From assembly GCF_902168435.1 (NCBI RefSeq), contig NZ_LR656172.1, forward strand, positions 124,001 to 188,000: 64,000 nt of DNA. Direction: 5' to 3'. Source of the stretch: Bacillus marasmi (lineage in GTDB: Bacteria > Bacillota > Bacilli > Bacillales > Cytobacillaceae). The position numbers and the translations under genes are program-made. Numbering within the stretch: position 1 is the first letter of the stretch; the number at the start of each line of letters is the position of its first letter. Below the pieces are notes generated by a model that worked only from the letters and a program-made list of their open reading frames with translations, was not told where the DNA came from and did no database searches. Positions 8,530 through 17,252 of this stretch are shown here, one piece after another.

Positions 8530-8833
8530 TTTTCGAATGAGAGGTTCATCACTTTAATTGAAGCTTAAGAAAAGGACTGGATTAACCAAAATAGGAATCA
8601 TTAGGAAAATGAGAGAATCCCTCTCTAGTAAATTTCTCACTCATTTCCTAATTTTAGCCACCTTTTAACCGGATAGTGGAGGCAGAAACAGAGCCACTAA
8701 TTAGCAGCTGTAATGGCACTGCCTTTTAACATTAGAGTTTTATCCAATGTCTTTCTATCATCAACATTTCTTCGTCCAACGTAGTCACTAGTGGATCAAA
8801 AAAATGGAACAAGTGGGTAATTTCAATGGCATT

Positions 8834-11371
8834 TCATTTTTTCATAGTATTGATAAGAGATAACATGTTTTTTTCAAATAATAGTTCCCTTACAATCTCA
8901 ATTTTTCGTCGTGTGGATTTGCCGGTATGTGCACTTCCATTACGATAAAGGTAAATTTCTTTTAGATTTGAAATTTGATATATCAATGGCTTAATTTTCT
9001 TATCCTCAATCACTCTTATACTTTGGCCTAACGTAAGCTTTTTATTTCCTAATAATACGCATAATTCTAATTCAATTACTTTGCAATACTCTACCATAAT
9101 TGGGGCAAAGTCTATAAAACTATTTTTATTAAGTTCGAATAAATATTCAGCAGTTGCAAGAAACTCAATGGAATGTGGTTCAAACTTGGGAAAAGTACTC
9201 TTTATTTTATTTAAATAATCATCTGGTTTGAGATTGCTTTTCGTCTCAGATAGCATTTGTGAAATAACCAATTCAATTTTTGTTGCGAATCCTTCCCATT
9301 GACTATCCTCAATTTCTTCCTCATCACCTTGAATTTTCATTAATTCTATTGCCCATTGTCTTAATGCTGATGTTTGACTCTCTGTTTTTCTTTTTTCCTT
9401 CTCAAATTCTTCTAGTAACTCCTTATTCCTTCTTTGGATAAGCTCTCTTTCGTTCCTAGCATCTATAATCTTATCGATAATGTTCTTCCAAACACTAAAT
9501 GCTTTATTTTGTGGGAATCGTTTATTGGCTATTTCCCATATGACTTTCGCACTAACTAGGTCATCTAAATTGAAATAACAGTCAATTATCGGAACATAAA
9601 TATTTTCTAATTTTTTCTCAAACCACGCTTGTTTTGAATAAGAAACCAACAACTTCTTATTCAAATCAATGTAATGAATAGATCTTTTATCTTCATCAAT
9701 AAAGGAAAGTGATTTTCTATATTGTTCCAATGCTTGCTTATATTCTTTTAAATAATAATAATTTTCCCCTAATAGGAAGTACGATGATTCATCTTCACCT
9801 ATATATAATGCCCTTTGACAGTATCGAATAGACTCTTCATACCTCTTTAAATAATACAGTACTAGTGCATGATTATGTAAATCAGTGTTATTCGGTTGTT
9901 TTGCAATTCTTTTCTTTGTTAAAACTAAAGCCTCTTCATATTTCCCCAAAGATATATATGCATTGATTTTGTGTCCTTCAGCTTCCCATTTGTATTTTAT
10001 GTTTTCAGTATTCTTATTATCCAGTAGCTTAAGTGCCTTTTGGGCAAATGTTAGTTGTTCATATGGTCGTTCTAAGTAACCCTCCCCACATAACATACTA
10101 ATTTGAATATATGCTAAGGGGATAGTTGGCCATTTATTAATTAGATTTTCTAATAACTCATAGGCTCTCAGTACTCCAACTCTTTCACTCATTGCTAATA
10201 ATTTTGCAATAGACAAGTGAATATAGTAGTTTTCTGAGTACGTCATAAGGATTTGCTCCAATAATGAATTACCTGCCTGTGAATTAATTTGCTGAGGAAA
10301 ATTCTGATCACTTATGACTAACATTTGTGCTGTTTCTAAGAATTTTTCTACTATTGGTTTTAATTCCACTTTACTAGTTTCATGGCGACATTTACTAATC
10401 CAGTAATAAGCAGATTGAAAATCTTTTAATAGAAGATAGAGATAAACAAAACCAACCGGTGCTACTTTATTGGATGGTTTAATTTCTAAAGCTTTATTAA
10501 GTAATCTTTCAATTTCGTTCCTTTTTTCTGACAAGGGTTTAGTGGATTTTTCATTTATTAAAATAAATGCCAAATTCACATAACAACCACTTGTAAAAGG
10601 AAATATTTCATTCTTTTTAATGAGTCTATAAATAATCGATTTAGCTTCAGCGTATCTCGCTTGATTTTTAAGTGCCAAGGACCTTCTGTATTCCTGTCCA
10701 TACTTATTATAAATAATCTGTCTTTCTCTTATATAAACAGCTAAACTATCCAATTCCCACTCTTTTACAAGGTGCCACTTAACCTGGACTCCGTCACATA
10801 AATCTGGAATAACAACTGTTGTATGAACCAATCCTGTTTCATTTATATACACCTCAATCAGCAGGTCGGACTCATCAGAAGGTAAAATTCCTTGTTGAAT
10901 TAAGTTGTATAGGAGGGATGTCCAAGAATTTAATTCCATTACCTTTGCCATTTTCATTTCTGATGACATATTAGAATCTAGCAACGATAATAACTGTTTT
11001 GCACTTAATAAATATGAATCTAATACTTTATTCTCGGTAGTGTTGATACGGTTCTTATTTTGATGAACTTGTTTATTTAGTTGTAAAGAGGCTTCCAAAT
11101 TATTGCTATATACCTTAACGGCTTCTTTTAGATCCTCCACGGATAAATCTTGTGAAAAACAATGGATTATGTTTAACAGGTAGCACAGTATACTCTCGCG
11201 AATATCACTATCATTATCCTTATGAATAGATTCATCCGTTTGTGGTAAAAAATTAAATCCACTAAGTATAAAGGGGCCAAAGTCTTTAACCAGTTCTTTA
11301 GAGAAATCTTCTAGAGATATCTCTCTCCCAAATTTCTCTTCCAATATACGAAAATTGACTTTTCTGCTCAT
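8834..11371 (-). CDS. TPR-repeat protein with C-terminal HEPN-like motif
   Basis: A large soluble helical protein of about 845 residues. The ATG at 11371 lies ten bases after GGAG; a TTG at 11377 is closer than usual. The middle (about 220-600) carries repeated tetratricopeptide-like helices (for example ALVLTKKRIAKQPNN, then LHNHALVLYYLKRYEESIRY, then SSYFLLGENYYYLKEYKQAL). Residues about 650-690 are a charged coiled coil. The C-terminal 150 residues form a helical domain ending with RNGSAH (about residue 810), which fits the R-x4-H motif of HEPN RNases. Many HEPN proteins act in toxin-antitoxin or phage-defence systems; the TPR part would be a sensor or scaffold. That role is inference. No partner nuclease or antitoxin gene is adjacent. 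Confidence 0.7.
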   Translation of the reverse strand: MSRKVNFRILEEKFGREISLEDFSKELVKDFGPFILSGFNFLPQTDESIHKDNDSDIRESILCYLLNIIHCFSQDLSVEDLKEAVKVYSNNLEASLQLNKQVHQNKNRINTTENKVLDSYLLSAKQLLSLLDSNMSSEMKMAKVMELNSWTSLLYNLIQQGILPSDESDLLIEVYINETGLVHTTVVIPDLCDGVQVKWHLVKEWELDSLAVYIRERQIIYNKYGQEYRRSLALKNQARYAEAKSIIYRLIKKNEIFPFTSGCYVNLAFILINEKSTKPLSEKRNEIERLLNKALEIKPSNKVAPVGFVYLYLLLKDFQSAYYWISKCRHETSKVELKPIVEKFLETAQMLVISDQNFPQQINSQAGNSLLEQILMTYSENYYIHLSIAKLLAMSERVGVLRAYELLENLINKWPTIPLAYIQISMLCGEGYLERPYEQLTFAQKALKLLDNKNTENIKYKWEAEGHKINAYISLGKYEEALVLTKKRIAKQPNNTDLHNHALVLYYLKRYEESIRYCQRALYIGEDESSYFLLGENYYYLKEYKQALEQYRKSLSFIDEDKRSIHYIDLNKKLLVSYSKQAWFEKKLENIYVPIIDCYFNLDDLVSAKVIWEIANKRFPQNKAFSVWKNIIDKIIDARNERELIQRRNKELLEEFEKEKRKTESQTSALRQWAIELMKIQGDEEEIEDSQWEGFATKIELVISQMLSETKSNLKPDDYLNKIKSTFPKFEPHSIEFLATAEYLFELNKNSFIDFAPIMVEYCKVIELELCVLLGNKKLTLGQSIRVIEDKKIKPLIYQISNLKEIYLYRNGSAHTGKSTRRKIEIVRELLFEKNMLSLINTMKK

Positions 11372-11522
11372 GGGCAATTTACTCCAATCAAATACAAATT
11401 TTTACTTTGTAAATAAGTTATGGTAATGTTGGCGAAATAATTTTTAAAAAAAGGAGTTAAGTTTGTGTAATTGTTACAAGGTTGAACCGTCACACTGTAA
11501 CCTCGTTTCCTTGTACTTAATA

Positions 11523-12164
11523 TCAAAGGATCATGAAGATGATGATGCTGAATAGATTGGCAATAAAATGCGATAGGGCACTGACCCAGGCATTATTAGT
11601 TTTATAAAAGATGATTCCGTACAAAATACTATTGATGAATACGAAGAAAATATCAAACGTTACTATGAAACTATTTCCCACTGAGATATGACCAAAGGCA
11701 AAAAATAGAGATGAGATTAATAGTGTTGGCACAATCGGCAGGACTTTGTTTAATTGCTTTTGAAAGAAGGCGCGCCACGCAATTTCTTCTCCTAAAGCTA
11801 GATATGCTAGCTGAAATAACATTAGTACAATTTTATCAAAGGAAATAAATGCATCTGACCTTGCCAGCACATGCTCAATGTACTCAGGCAAAAAAAGTTT
11901 TGATAGAGTTATACTGACAGCATCCATTATTAGCGGCAGTAATAGCCAGAACCAAATACTTCGGCCTTTGAGATTCGTTTTAATCGCTGCAAAATCAAGT
12001 CCGCTGTCTTTAAACGGCTTTTTTTCAACAGTTTTAACGATAAAGAAAAAGACAACTCCGATTACCACCGACATTCCTGCAATGTTTAACCCGATTAAAT
12101 TGGAAAAAGATAATATGGCCATTATGACCATCGCAATTAAAGGTAATGATTTTATGGTTTGCAT
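11523..12164 (-). CDS. CPBP-family intramembrane glutamic protease (Abi-like)
   Basis: About 213 residues with six or seven membrane helices and the CPBP/Rce1 signature motifs: EEIAWRAFFQKQL (EExxxR), FAFGHIS (FxxxH) and ALSHFIANL (HxxxN). Family members cleave peptides within the membrane and include bacteriocin self-immunity proteins and CAAX proteases; the substrate here is unknown. I prefer the ATG at 12164, which follows a G-rich stretch (GGGGGGC); an in-frame ATG at 12179 has no visible ribosome site. It stands alone; the TPR-HEPN gene follows about 150 bases downstream on the same strand. Confidence 0.85.
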   Translation of the reverse strand: MQTIKSLPLIAMVIMAILSFSNLIGLNIAGMSVVIGVVFFFIVKTVEKKPFKDSGLDFAAIKTNLKGRSIWFWLLLPLIMDAVSITLSKLFLPEYIEHVLARSDAFISFDKIVLMLFQLAYLALGEEIAWRAFFQKQLNKVLPIVPTLLISSLFFAFGHISVGNSFIVTFDIFFVFINSILYGIIFYKTNNAWVSALSHFIANLFSIIIFMIL

Positions 12165-12179
12165 TTCTTTGCCCCCCAT

Positions 12180-12536
12180 TATTAAATTAGCACTGCATCT
12201 TTAGATAATTATCGTTATGCTCAATGATTCACATAATTTATCAACTTATCTACCACTAACGAAATCTTCTGAACTATCATCCTATCTCAAACATATCACA
12301 AGGGAAAACTGAAGTAAAACGTGGTAAACATCTGAAAAGGAGGGGATAGGGAATAGAGGGAGAAGTTAATATCAAGATTTAATAGTAAATAAGTCCCGTT
12401 TTTTTAATGTAATTAAAATAATACTTGTTCAGTCATTATTATTAGTCTATTTTTATATGGTAATTATTTGGAATTTTTGAATGTTGATGTGTTTTTCTTG
12501 AGAATTAATTCTTGATCAGAAGGGAGTGTACGAAAC
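12180..12536. other. Intergenic region, nothing recognised
   Basis: AT-rich sequence between divergent genes. No repeat family member, terminator or clear promoter was identified. It should contain the promoters of both flanking genes. Confidence 0.4.
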
Positions 12537-12779
12537 TTGAGCAATAATAATAATGAAACCTCCACTTGGATGAAACCGATATGGAAATTAAGCCGCAAGC
12601 AAATATTTTTAAGGGTATTAGCACTTTTACCTTTAACAATATTTTTGGGTATACGTATTTTTGCAACTCGACCTGATTTCGAGCCAGCAACCACACATCT
12701 ATTAGCTGTAGCGGGAGTTATCGGACTACACATACTATTGTTAATAATAACCTTCATCAGATGGAAAAAAGAGAATTAG
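12537..12779 (+). CDS. Small two-helix membrane protein (80 aa, TTG start)
   Basis: An 80-residue protein with a hydrophilic N-terminus (SNNNNETSTWMKP) and two hydrophobic segments, about residues 25-42 and 53-73, ending in a basic tail (RWKKEN). The TTG start lies ten bases after GGGAG. No family is recognised. The stop codon overlaps the first base of a GGTGCCTGTCACC-family repeat, so the gene ends exactly where the repeat begins. It is probably a real small membrane gene but could be a remnant. Confidence 0.55.
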   Translation: MSNNNNETSTWMKPIWKLSRKQIFLRVLALLPLTIFLGIRIFATRPDFEPATTHLLAVAGVIGLHILLLIITFIRWKKEN

Positions 12780-12845
12780 GTGCCTGTCACCACCCGAACT
12801 TTGTCGAATTGTGAAACAAGGGGACAAAATTGTCCCCTTGTTTCC
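12779..12845 (+). repeat. GGTGCCTGTCACC-family repeat joined to a near-perfect palindrome
   Basis: Copy at 12779-12808 (variant GAACTTTGTCGAA). It is followed at 12813-12844 by the inverted repeat GAAACAAGGGGACAA / TTGTCCCCTTGTTTC (15 perfect base pairs, two-base centre), a symmetrical form of the GGGACGGTT family. The palindrome may work as a bidirectional terminator between the convergent genes. Confidence 0.85.
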
Positions 12846-12863
12846 ATTTACTCTCAACTTCAT

Positions 12864-13205
12864 TTAATCGATTTTAAAGTATGTTTTCCCTTTTGCGTGG
12901 GGGTAATCTCCGAAGGACCATTTAGCTGGATGGTCAATCATTACTTTGTAGAGAATTTGACCATAAAACTTTGCAGCGACTTCATCATTTTTCCTGCAAG
13001 CGAGCCAAATTGGCTCATACAAAGTACCTCTCCAGTCATGTCCTGGAATCCAGCTTGAGGTGTGTACATCTCCACAATTAATTACCCGATTTAATTCATC
13101 TACAATTGCTTGATAATCCACATTAGGAAGGCTTTTCATTCTTTGGTGAAATTCTTGCTTGTGCGCCACCTCCGTTATTTGCATACCTTCAACTGAAAAT
13201 AGCAT
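12864..13205 (-). CDS. Hypothetical protein, 113 aa
   Basis: A 113-residue soluble protein with a strong ribosome site (AGGGGGAA before the ATG). It has a conserved-looking core: SSWIPGHDWRGTLYEPIW, then AARK-like CRKNDEVAAKFYGQILY and HPAKWSFGDYPHAKGKTYFKI. The aromatic-rich pattern looks like a compact folded domain, but I do not recognise the family. It lies between a convergent small membrane gene and an EVE-like gene on the same strand about 115 bases upstream. No signal peptide or membrane helix. Confidence 0.6.
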   Translation of the reverse strand: MLFSVEGMQITEVAHKQEFHQRMKSLPNVDYQAIVDELNRVINCGDVHTSSWIPGHDWRGTLYEPIWLACRKNDEVAAKFYGQILYKVMIDHPAKWSFGDYPHAKGKTYFKID

Positions 13206-13319
13206 AATTATTCCCCCTAAAGAAAAATAACTTGAAATATTAGCAGAACTTAATATTCTATGAAGTCCCTATGCAAGCTTAAGTTTGTATATGCCTATGA
13301 ATCGAACTTTTCACTTTTG

Positions 13320-13946
13320 CTAGTTGTTAAAATATAAAGTTTTAACAAAATTACCCAGTCGTTCTGCTTCTTCCTTTGTTATATCTGCAGGGATTTTTAT
13401 CATGCAATTTAAGTCCATTCTTAAGGGATAGGAAATCTCCATAAATGATGATACAGGTGGTTGTTCGGATCCATCATGATCTTCGGCTATATGTTTTATC
13501 GCATTAAGATGAAGGCTAAGATTAGCTGCTGTTCTTGGCGCTCTCAGAGAATTTCTTAGATCATCAGGCAGAGAGTTCCGGGATATTGGTCCTTTTAACC
13601 ATTCAACTTTTCGTTGATGTGGATACCCATCATTCACTTTTGTTGGCTCGAAGAAATAGTCACTAATAACCTTTATAAAATAGATATCGTCCTCATAAGG
13701 AATCACGACTAAATCACCCTTAGCAATTTCGTTTACGAAGATATTCACCGTTGCCAATGCTGCACCTAATTGGCTAGGAGAATAATTTAAAGGATGGTTT
13801 CTTAATAATTCTTTAATCTCGTTTTTGTCTTTTCCTTTAAGTGAAGAAATTTCAGGCCAACCAATGGCGATGATGTTGTCAGATTTGAAGTTAGCCAGGC
13901 GATCAATATCATGTGGAAACGGTCTAATTAACCAAGCTTTTACCAT
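13320..13946 (-). CDS. EVE/PUA-like (Mrr N-terminal-like) protein
   Basis: About 208 residues. The ATG at 13946 follows AAAGGGG with eight-base spacing; the open frame extends 11 codons further upstream without a ribosome site. The N-terminus (VKAWLIRPFPHDIDRLANF, then DNIIAIGWPEISSLKG) and the middle (FVNEIAKGDLVVIPYEDDIYFIKVISDYFF) resemble the EVE/PUA-like fold found at the N-terminus of some modification-dependent restriction enzymes and in stand-alone readers of modified bases. Residues about 150-208 form a separate small domain (helix KEEAERLGNFVKTLYF). No nuclease motif is visible, so this would be a reader without its effector. Family assignment rests on pattern recall. Confidence 0.55.
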   Translation of the reverse strand: MVKAWLIRPFPHDIDRLANFKSDNIIAIGWPEISSLKGKDKNEIKELLRNHPLNYSPSQLGAALATVNIFVNEIAKGDLVVIPYEDDIYFIKVISDYFFEPTKVNDGYPHQRKVEWLKGPISRNSLPDDLRNSLRAPRTAANLSLHLNAIKHIAEDHDGSEQPPVSSFMEISYPLRMDLNCMIKIPADITKEEAERLGNFVKTLYFNN

Positions 13947-14125
13947 GAAAATTGCCCCTTTACGTTTTATTTTAATCAAATTTTACCATAAGTTCATCAA
14001 GCTGTAAAGTAGTGACTTACTAGTGACTACTTAGTTGTTTATGGTATAACATGAAGTGCTGTACTACTTCAATTTATTTAGGGTGAAAATAAACAAGAGG
14101 ACGGGTCTAGATTATTGCCCCTAAA

Positions 14126-14264
14126 TGAAAAAGGCCAGGACTAAGAGTATTACTCTTTGTCCTGGTCTCTTTTAGTGGCTATTTACGCGATTCAAATGGT
14201 ATATTTAATACTGAATGGAAAATTGGTAATAATTAGGGGAACACCAGAACCGTCCCCATGTTTC
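14126..14264. repeat. Composite dispersed element type 1, copy 2
   Basis: It matches the element at 8268-8415: hairpin AGGCCAGGACTAAGAG / CTCTTTGTCCTGGTC, the spacer GTGGCTATTTACGCGATT, and the repeat GGGGAACACCAGAACCGTCC closing with ATGTTTC. It ends seven bases from the stop codon of the ABC permease gene and its hairpin probably terminates that operon. A further degenerate repeat (AACAAGAGGACGGG) precedes it at about 14090-14122. Confidence 0.8.
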
Positions 14265-14270
14265 ATGTTC

Positions 14271-14945
14271 CTATAATTCTTTATTTCTATAAATCTTAAT
14301 AGATATAAACAGTGAAAGCAGATAGATGATTATAACTGCTATAAGCGAGCCTGCTTTTAATAGAGATGCGTTCGTTTCGTTTAGGATCGATAAAACCACC
14401 TTAACCACTTTACTTTCTGGATTTTCAGCAGCAAAGGACGTGATTAAATTGGGCGCAAAAAACAACACCATGAACAAAGCCATATTCACAAACCGCATTT
14501 TCTCCATGCCGAACTTGAAATATAATGGATAAAAGACGCTTACTAAAAACAAGCCGCTAATCAATACGATTAATACGTCATCCAAAGAAATAAAGCGCTC
14601 AATTTCAGGGAAACCAGTGAAGATTCCGATTGCCCCAATCAGCATTGAAAATAGAATGGCAACTGCCATAAAACCTATAGCAGAGACATACTTTGCGATA
14701 ACTAATTCTGCTCTTGTAATCGGGAGACTATTTAGTATGATTTCTGCTTTATTTTTATCATCAAAACCACAGGCATACATGACTAGGAGATAAACAGTTG
14801 CATAAGGAGCAACCATATATATGGCGCCGCCACCTGGCACCATTTCTTTGAAAAAGAAGGCCGCAAATACCGTATAAAGAAACCCGAACAGGAAGATGTT
14901 TCTTTGCACTAAGAAATCTTTGCGAATGAGATTATACATGTTCAC
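14271..14945 (-). CDS. ABC-2 type transporter permease
   Basis: A 224-residue membrane protein with six predicted helices, typical of the short ABC-2 permeases paired with YtrA-type regulators. A conserved-looking loop (GFDDKNKAEIILNSLPITRAELVIAKY) after the second helix is characteristic: the NSLPI...R...KY stretch is common in this family. It overlaps the ATPase gene by 14 bases, so the two are translationally coupled and probably form the exporter. The substrate is unknown; related operons respond to cell-envelope antibiotics. Confidence 0.85.
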   Translation of the reverse strand: MNMYNLIRKDFLVQRNIFLFGFLYTVFAAFFFKEMVPGGGAIYMVAPYATVYLLVMYACGFDDKNKAEIILNSLPITRAELVIAKYVSAIGFMAVAILFSMLIGAIGIFTGFPEIERFISLDDVLIVLISGLFLVSVFYPLYFKFGMEKMRFVNMALFMVLFFAPNLITSFAAENPESKVVKVVLSILNETNASLLKAGSLIAVIIIYLLSLFISIKIYRNKEL

Positions 14946-15798
14946 GCCTCCTTACGGTATAGACCATAATATCCTCAAGACTGGCCTTTTCAATTATTGC
15001 ATTTTGCTTAAAACTAGCGCTGAACTGCCCTAGATTGTTAGTGAGACCTTCGAATCCAAAACTGCTTTCGCGTATCGAAATGAACAGTTTCCGGGTTTCA
15101 TCGTCCAATAATTCCTTATTTCCCTTAACAATGGCATAGGTCTCTATGACCGTATCTTTCGTTTCAGAAAAAACAATCTTGCCATCGTTAATAAATGTAA
15201 TGTAATCGGCTATTTTCTCAAGGTCGGTCGTGATATGTGTGGAGAAAAAAACACTTACATTTTCATCTTGAATGATATCACTTAAAAGGGTAAGTAATTC
15301 ACTGCGAAAAACAGGGTCCAGCCCAGCGGTAGGTTCATCCATGATGATCAATTCCGCTTTATGGGACAAGGCAATTGCCAAGGAAAACTTCATCTTCATA
15401 CCTTTGGAAAAATCCTTCAGCTTTTTCTTATGCGGAAGCTGAAAATCTTGAATGAGCTTATTAAAAAGCCCATGATCCCACTTTTTATAAAATGGTGCAA
15501 TTATTTTTTCTATTTGTGGAATAGTTAAATTTTCATAGTAATGATTCTCATCATAAACAAAGCCGATTCTGGATTTTATTTCCTTTTCATGTTGGAGATG
15601 GTCTAATCCAAAAACTTTGATGTCACCACTAGACTTTTTTATTAAATTCATAATGATCTTGATTGTCGTACTTTTTCCGGCTCCATTTGGTCCAATAAAC
15701 CCCATAATGTAGCCTGGTTTTAGTGAAAAACTGACATCTTGTAAAGAAAATTGATTGTAGTGTTTACTTAGATTGGAAATTTCCAATATATTGTTCAA
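14932..15798 (-). CDS. ABC transporter ATP-binding protein (YtrB/YhcG-like)
   Basis: A 288-residue ATPase with Walker A GPNGAGKST (about residues 36-44), a degenerate signature FSKGMKMKFSLA, Walker B LIIMDEPTAGLD and switch His in FFSTHI. The C-terminal 80 residues form the extension seen in drug-type ABC-2 ATPases. It lies between the GntR gene (13-base gap) and the permease (14-base overlap), in the order regulator, ATPase, permease. Confidence 0.92.
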   Translation of the reverse strand: MNNILEISNLSKHYNQFSLQDVSFSLKPGYIMGFIGPNGAGKSTTIKIIMNLIKKSSGDIKVFGLDHLQHEKEIKSRIGFVYDENHYYENLTIPQIEKIIAPFYKKWDHGLFNKLIQDFQLPHKKKLKDFSKGMKMKFSLAIALSHKAELIIMDEPTAGLDPVFRSELLTLLSDIIQDENVSVFFSTHITTDLEKIADYITFINDGKIVFSETKDTVIETYAIVKGNKELLDDETRKLFISIRESSFGFEGLTNNLGQFSASFKQNAIIEKASLEDIMVYTVRRREHV

Positions 15799-15810
15799 CT
15801 TACTCCCCCC

Positions 15811-16185
15811 TTAAGCTTCTTCATACAAGAGGCGCAACATTTCTTGTAGTTCCTCAATACTCAACCCGATTAATTTACTTTCGACAATCACTTCATTTAG
15901 TTTGTTTTCCAGCTCTGCCAAGCGTTTTTCTTTTAGTAGCTCTTTATTTTGCATGGAAACATAGGAGCCTTTTCCAGGTACTGTCTCAATAAAGCCAGCT
16001 CGCTCCAGCTCCTCATAAGCACGCTTTGTCGTAATCACACTGATTTGTAGTTCTTTCGCCAATAACCTAATGGATGGAAGCTGTTCCCCTTCAGCCAGTT
16101 CACCTACTATAATGGCCCTTTTGATTTGGTTTGTTATTTGCTCATAAATTGGGTCACCTGATGAATTGCTGATAATAATGTTCAT
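15811..16185 (-). CDS. GntR-family regulator, YtrA subfamily
   Basis: A 124-residue repressor-type protein. The N-terminal winged helix (PIYEQITNQIKRAIIVGEL, then LPSIRLLAKELQISVITTKRAYEELERAGFIETVPGKGSYV) is the classic GntR DNA-binding domain. The short C-terminal helical tail defines the YtrA group, which lacks a large ligand domain and dimerises through the tail. It is first in an ABC transporter operon and very likely represses it. Ribosome site AGGAGGGGC. A promoter with an inverted repeat just downstream of the -10 lies 40-95 bases upstream. Confidence 0.93.
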   Translation of the reverse strand: MNIIISNSSGDPIYEQITNQIKRAIIVGELAEGEQLPSIRLLAKELQISVITTKRAYEELERAGFIETVPGKGSYVSMQNKELLKEKRLAELENKLNEVIVESKLIGLSIEELQEMLRLLYEEA

Positions 16186-16225
16186 GGCGCCCCTCCTTTG
16201 GATTTTGTCTTGGTTGGAAGTTTGC

Positions 16226-16282
16226 GTTCATCCTGTATATATCGTATATGAACAGTATATATCTATTGTTCGAAATAGTCAA
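16226..16282 (-). promoter_or_regulatory. Promoter and putative operator of the GntR-ABC operon
   Basis: On the minus strand: -35 TTGACT (16282-16277), exactly 17 bases, -10 TATACT (16259-16254). Immediately downstream, GTTCAT and ATGAAC form an inverted repeat (16253-16226) covering the transcription start, with TATATA motifs inside. This position suits repression by the GntR protein. The -35 lies four bases from a GGTGCCTGTCACC repeat. Confidence 0.75.
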
Positions 16283-16356
16283 TGAGGTGCCTGTCACGCC
16301 CCGAATTTTGTCGAATAGTCAATGAGGTGCCTGTCACGCCCCGAATTTTGTCGAAT
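16277..16356 (+). repeat. 40-bp tandem duplication carrying two GGTGCCTGTCACC-family copies
   Basis: Two identical 40-base units each contain AGTCAATGAG and a repeat copy (16286-16315 and 16326-16355; variant CACGCCCCG). The AGTCAA part is the complement of the TTGACT -35 of the neighbouring operon, so the duplication copied a promoter element. Confidence 0.85.
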
Positions 16357-16542
16357 GGGTTGTGGTTTTGTGGCAGCGAGAAGGGAAGATGGAGGAATGT
16401 AACCTGTTCATGCAGGTCCTTGCATGAATCAAATATGTGCATTGCATGAGAGGGAATGTTAAATTTTTAATAGTTTGGGGATTTTTGAAATAATGGTAGT
16501 AGAATAGAGTTAAATACATGTGTAAGGGGGAGCGCTTATCTT

Positions 16543-17061
16543 ATGACGGTTCAAGCGAAGAATATTAAACGCATTCGAAAAGAGTATGTGAGCAAATTAA
16601 ACGGCATAAAGGAAGACGCGAAGAAAGTAAAAGAAATAGTGAATGCAGATTGGTATAAAGAAACTGGGTTGGTCAATATGACGAAGGAAGAGTTCAAAGA
16701 ATGGTTTCAGGCAAGGCAGGATGAAATATACGCTGGTTATTTGATCAAACTCATTGCCACAACGGAGCAGGCGTTGAAACAGGTGTATGCAGAAATCTTT
16801 AACAGTGAGGTCAATATAGATAGAAATATCATTGCGACCATCATCGTACGTCTTAATAGACAAATGAACATCTCCATTCCTCAGAATGAGTATGAACAAG
16901 TGAGAAAGTTAGTTCATGCTAGAAACACATTAATTCATGAAAGTTACAGCGTTTCTGCCATCCTACCTGAAGGAGTATCAGGCCATACATATGTAAAAAA
17001 CTATATAAAAATCTATAAAACTACATTCAAACAATACTTCAAAGAAATCGAAAACATATAA
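16543..17061 (+). CDS. Small HEPN-like protein (172 aa)
   Basis: A helical 172-residue protein with ribosome site AAGGGGGAGC. A charged N-terminal part (about 1-60) is followed by a domain with helices YAGYLIKLIATTEQALKQVYAEIF and EYEQVRKLVHARNTLIHESY. The RNTLIH hexamer (about residues 127-132) fits the R-x4-H signature of HEPN RNase-fold proteins, and its position after a helix is typical of the RiboL-PSP/MAE_28990-type HEPN group. It has no membrane helix and no adjacent nucleotidyltransferase antitoxin. It could be a defence-related RNase or an inactive binding relative. A repeat copy begins one base after the stop codon. Confidence 0.6.
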   Translation: MTVQAKNIKRIRKEYVSKLNGIKEDAKKVKEIVNADWYKETGLVNMTKEEFKEWFQARQDEIYAGYLIKLIATTEQALKQVYAEIFNSEVNIDRNIIATIIVRLNRQMNISIPQNEYEQVRKLVHARNTLIHESYSVSAILPEGVSGHTYVKNYIKIYKTTFKQYFKEIENI

Positions 17062-17062
17062 A

Positions 17063-17249
17063 GGTGCCTGTCACCGCCCGAATTTTGTCGAATGGGGTGC
17101 TCCTTTTTTTGAGGTCATGTCATTATAGAAATAGACTGATGCATCACTAAAGAGCTGTAATTCTTTCGGTGAAGGTGCGTAGGTATATGATATTGGTTGT
17201 AAAAGCAAAAGCATTTACATTAGGGAAACAAGAGCACCCCCTTGTTTCC
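17063..17249 (+). repeat. GGTGCCTGTCACC copy and GGGAAAC/GTTTCC copy
   Basis: The 17063-17092 copy starts one base after the HEPN-like gene stop. A second-family copy at 17223-17249 (GGGAAACAAGAGCACCCCC, then TTGTTTCC) ends three bases before the FhuF-like gene's stop. The segment between shows nothing recognisable. Confidence 0.75.
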
Positions 17250-17252
17250 TTC

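Larger units (their letters stand above)
8003..8833. other. 830-base gene-free region holding several dispersed repeats
   Basis: No gene recognised on either strand. It contains a GGGACGGTT-family copy at 8085-8113, a composite element at 8268-8415 (hairpin plus repeat), a GCAGCATCC/GGATGCTGC hairpin at 8425-8460 and a 22-base perfect palindrome at 8508-8529. The segment 8530-8830 has a weak inverted pair (GAGAGAATCCCTCTCTAG) and nothing else that I can name. It looks like accumulated mobile repeat debris. Confidence 0.6.
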
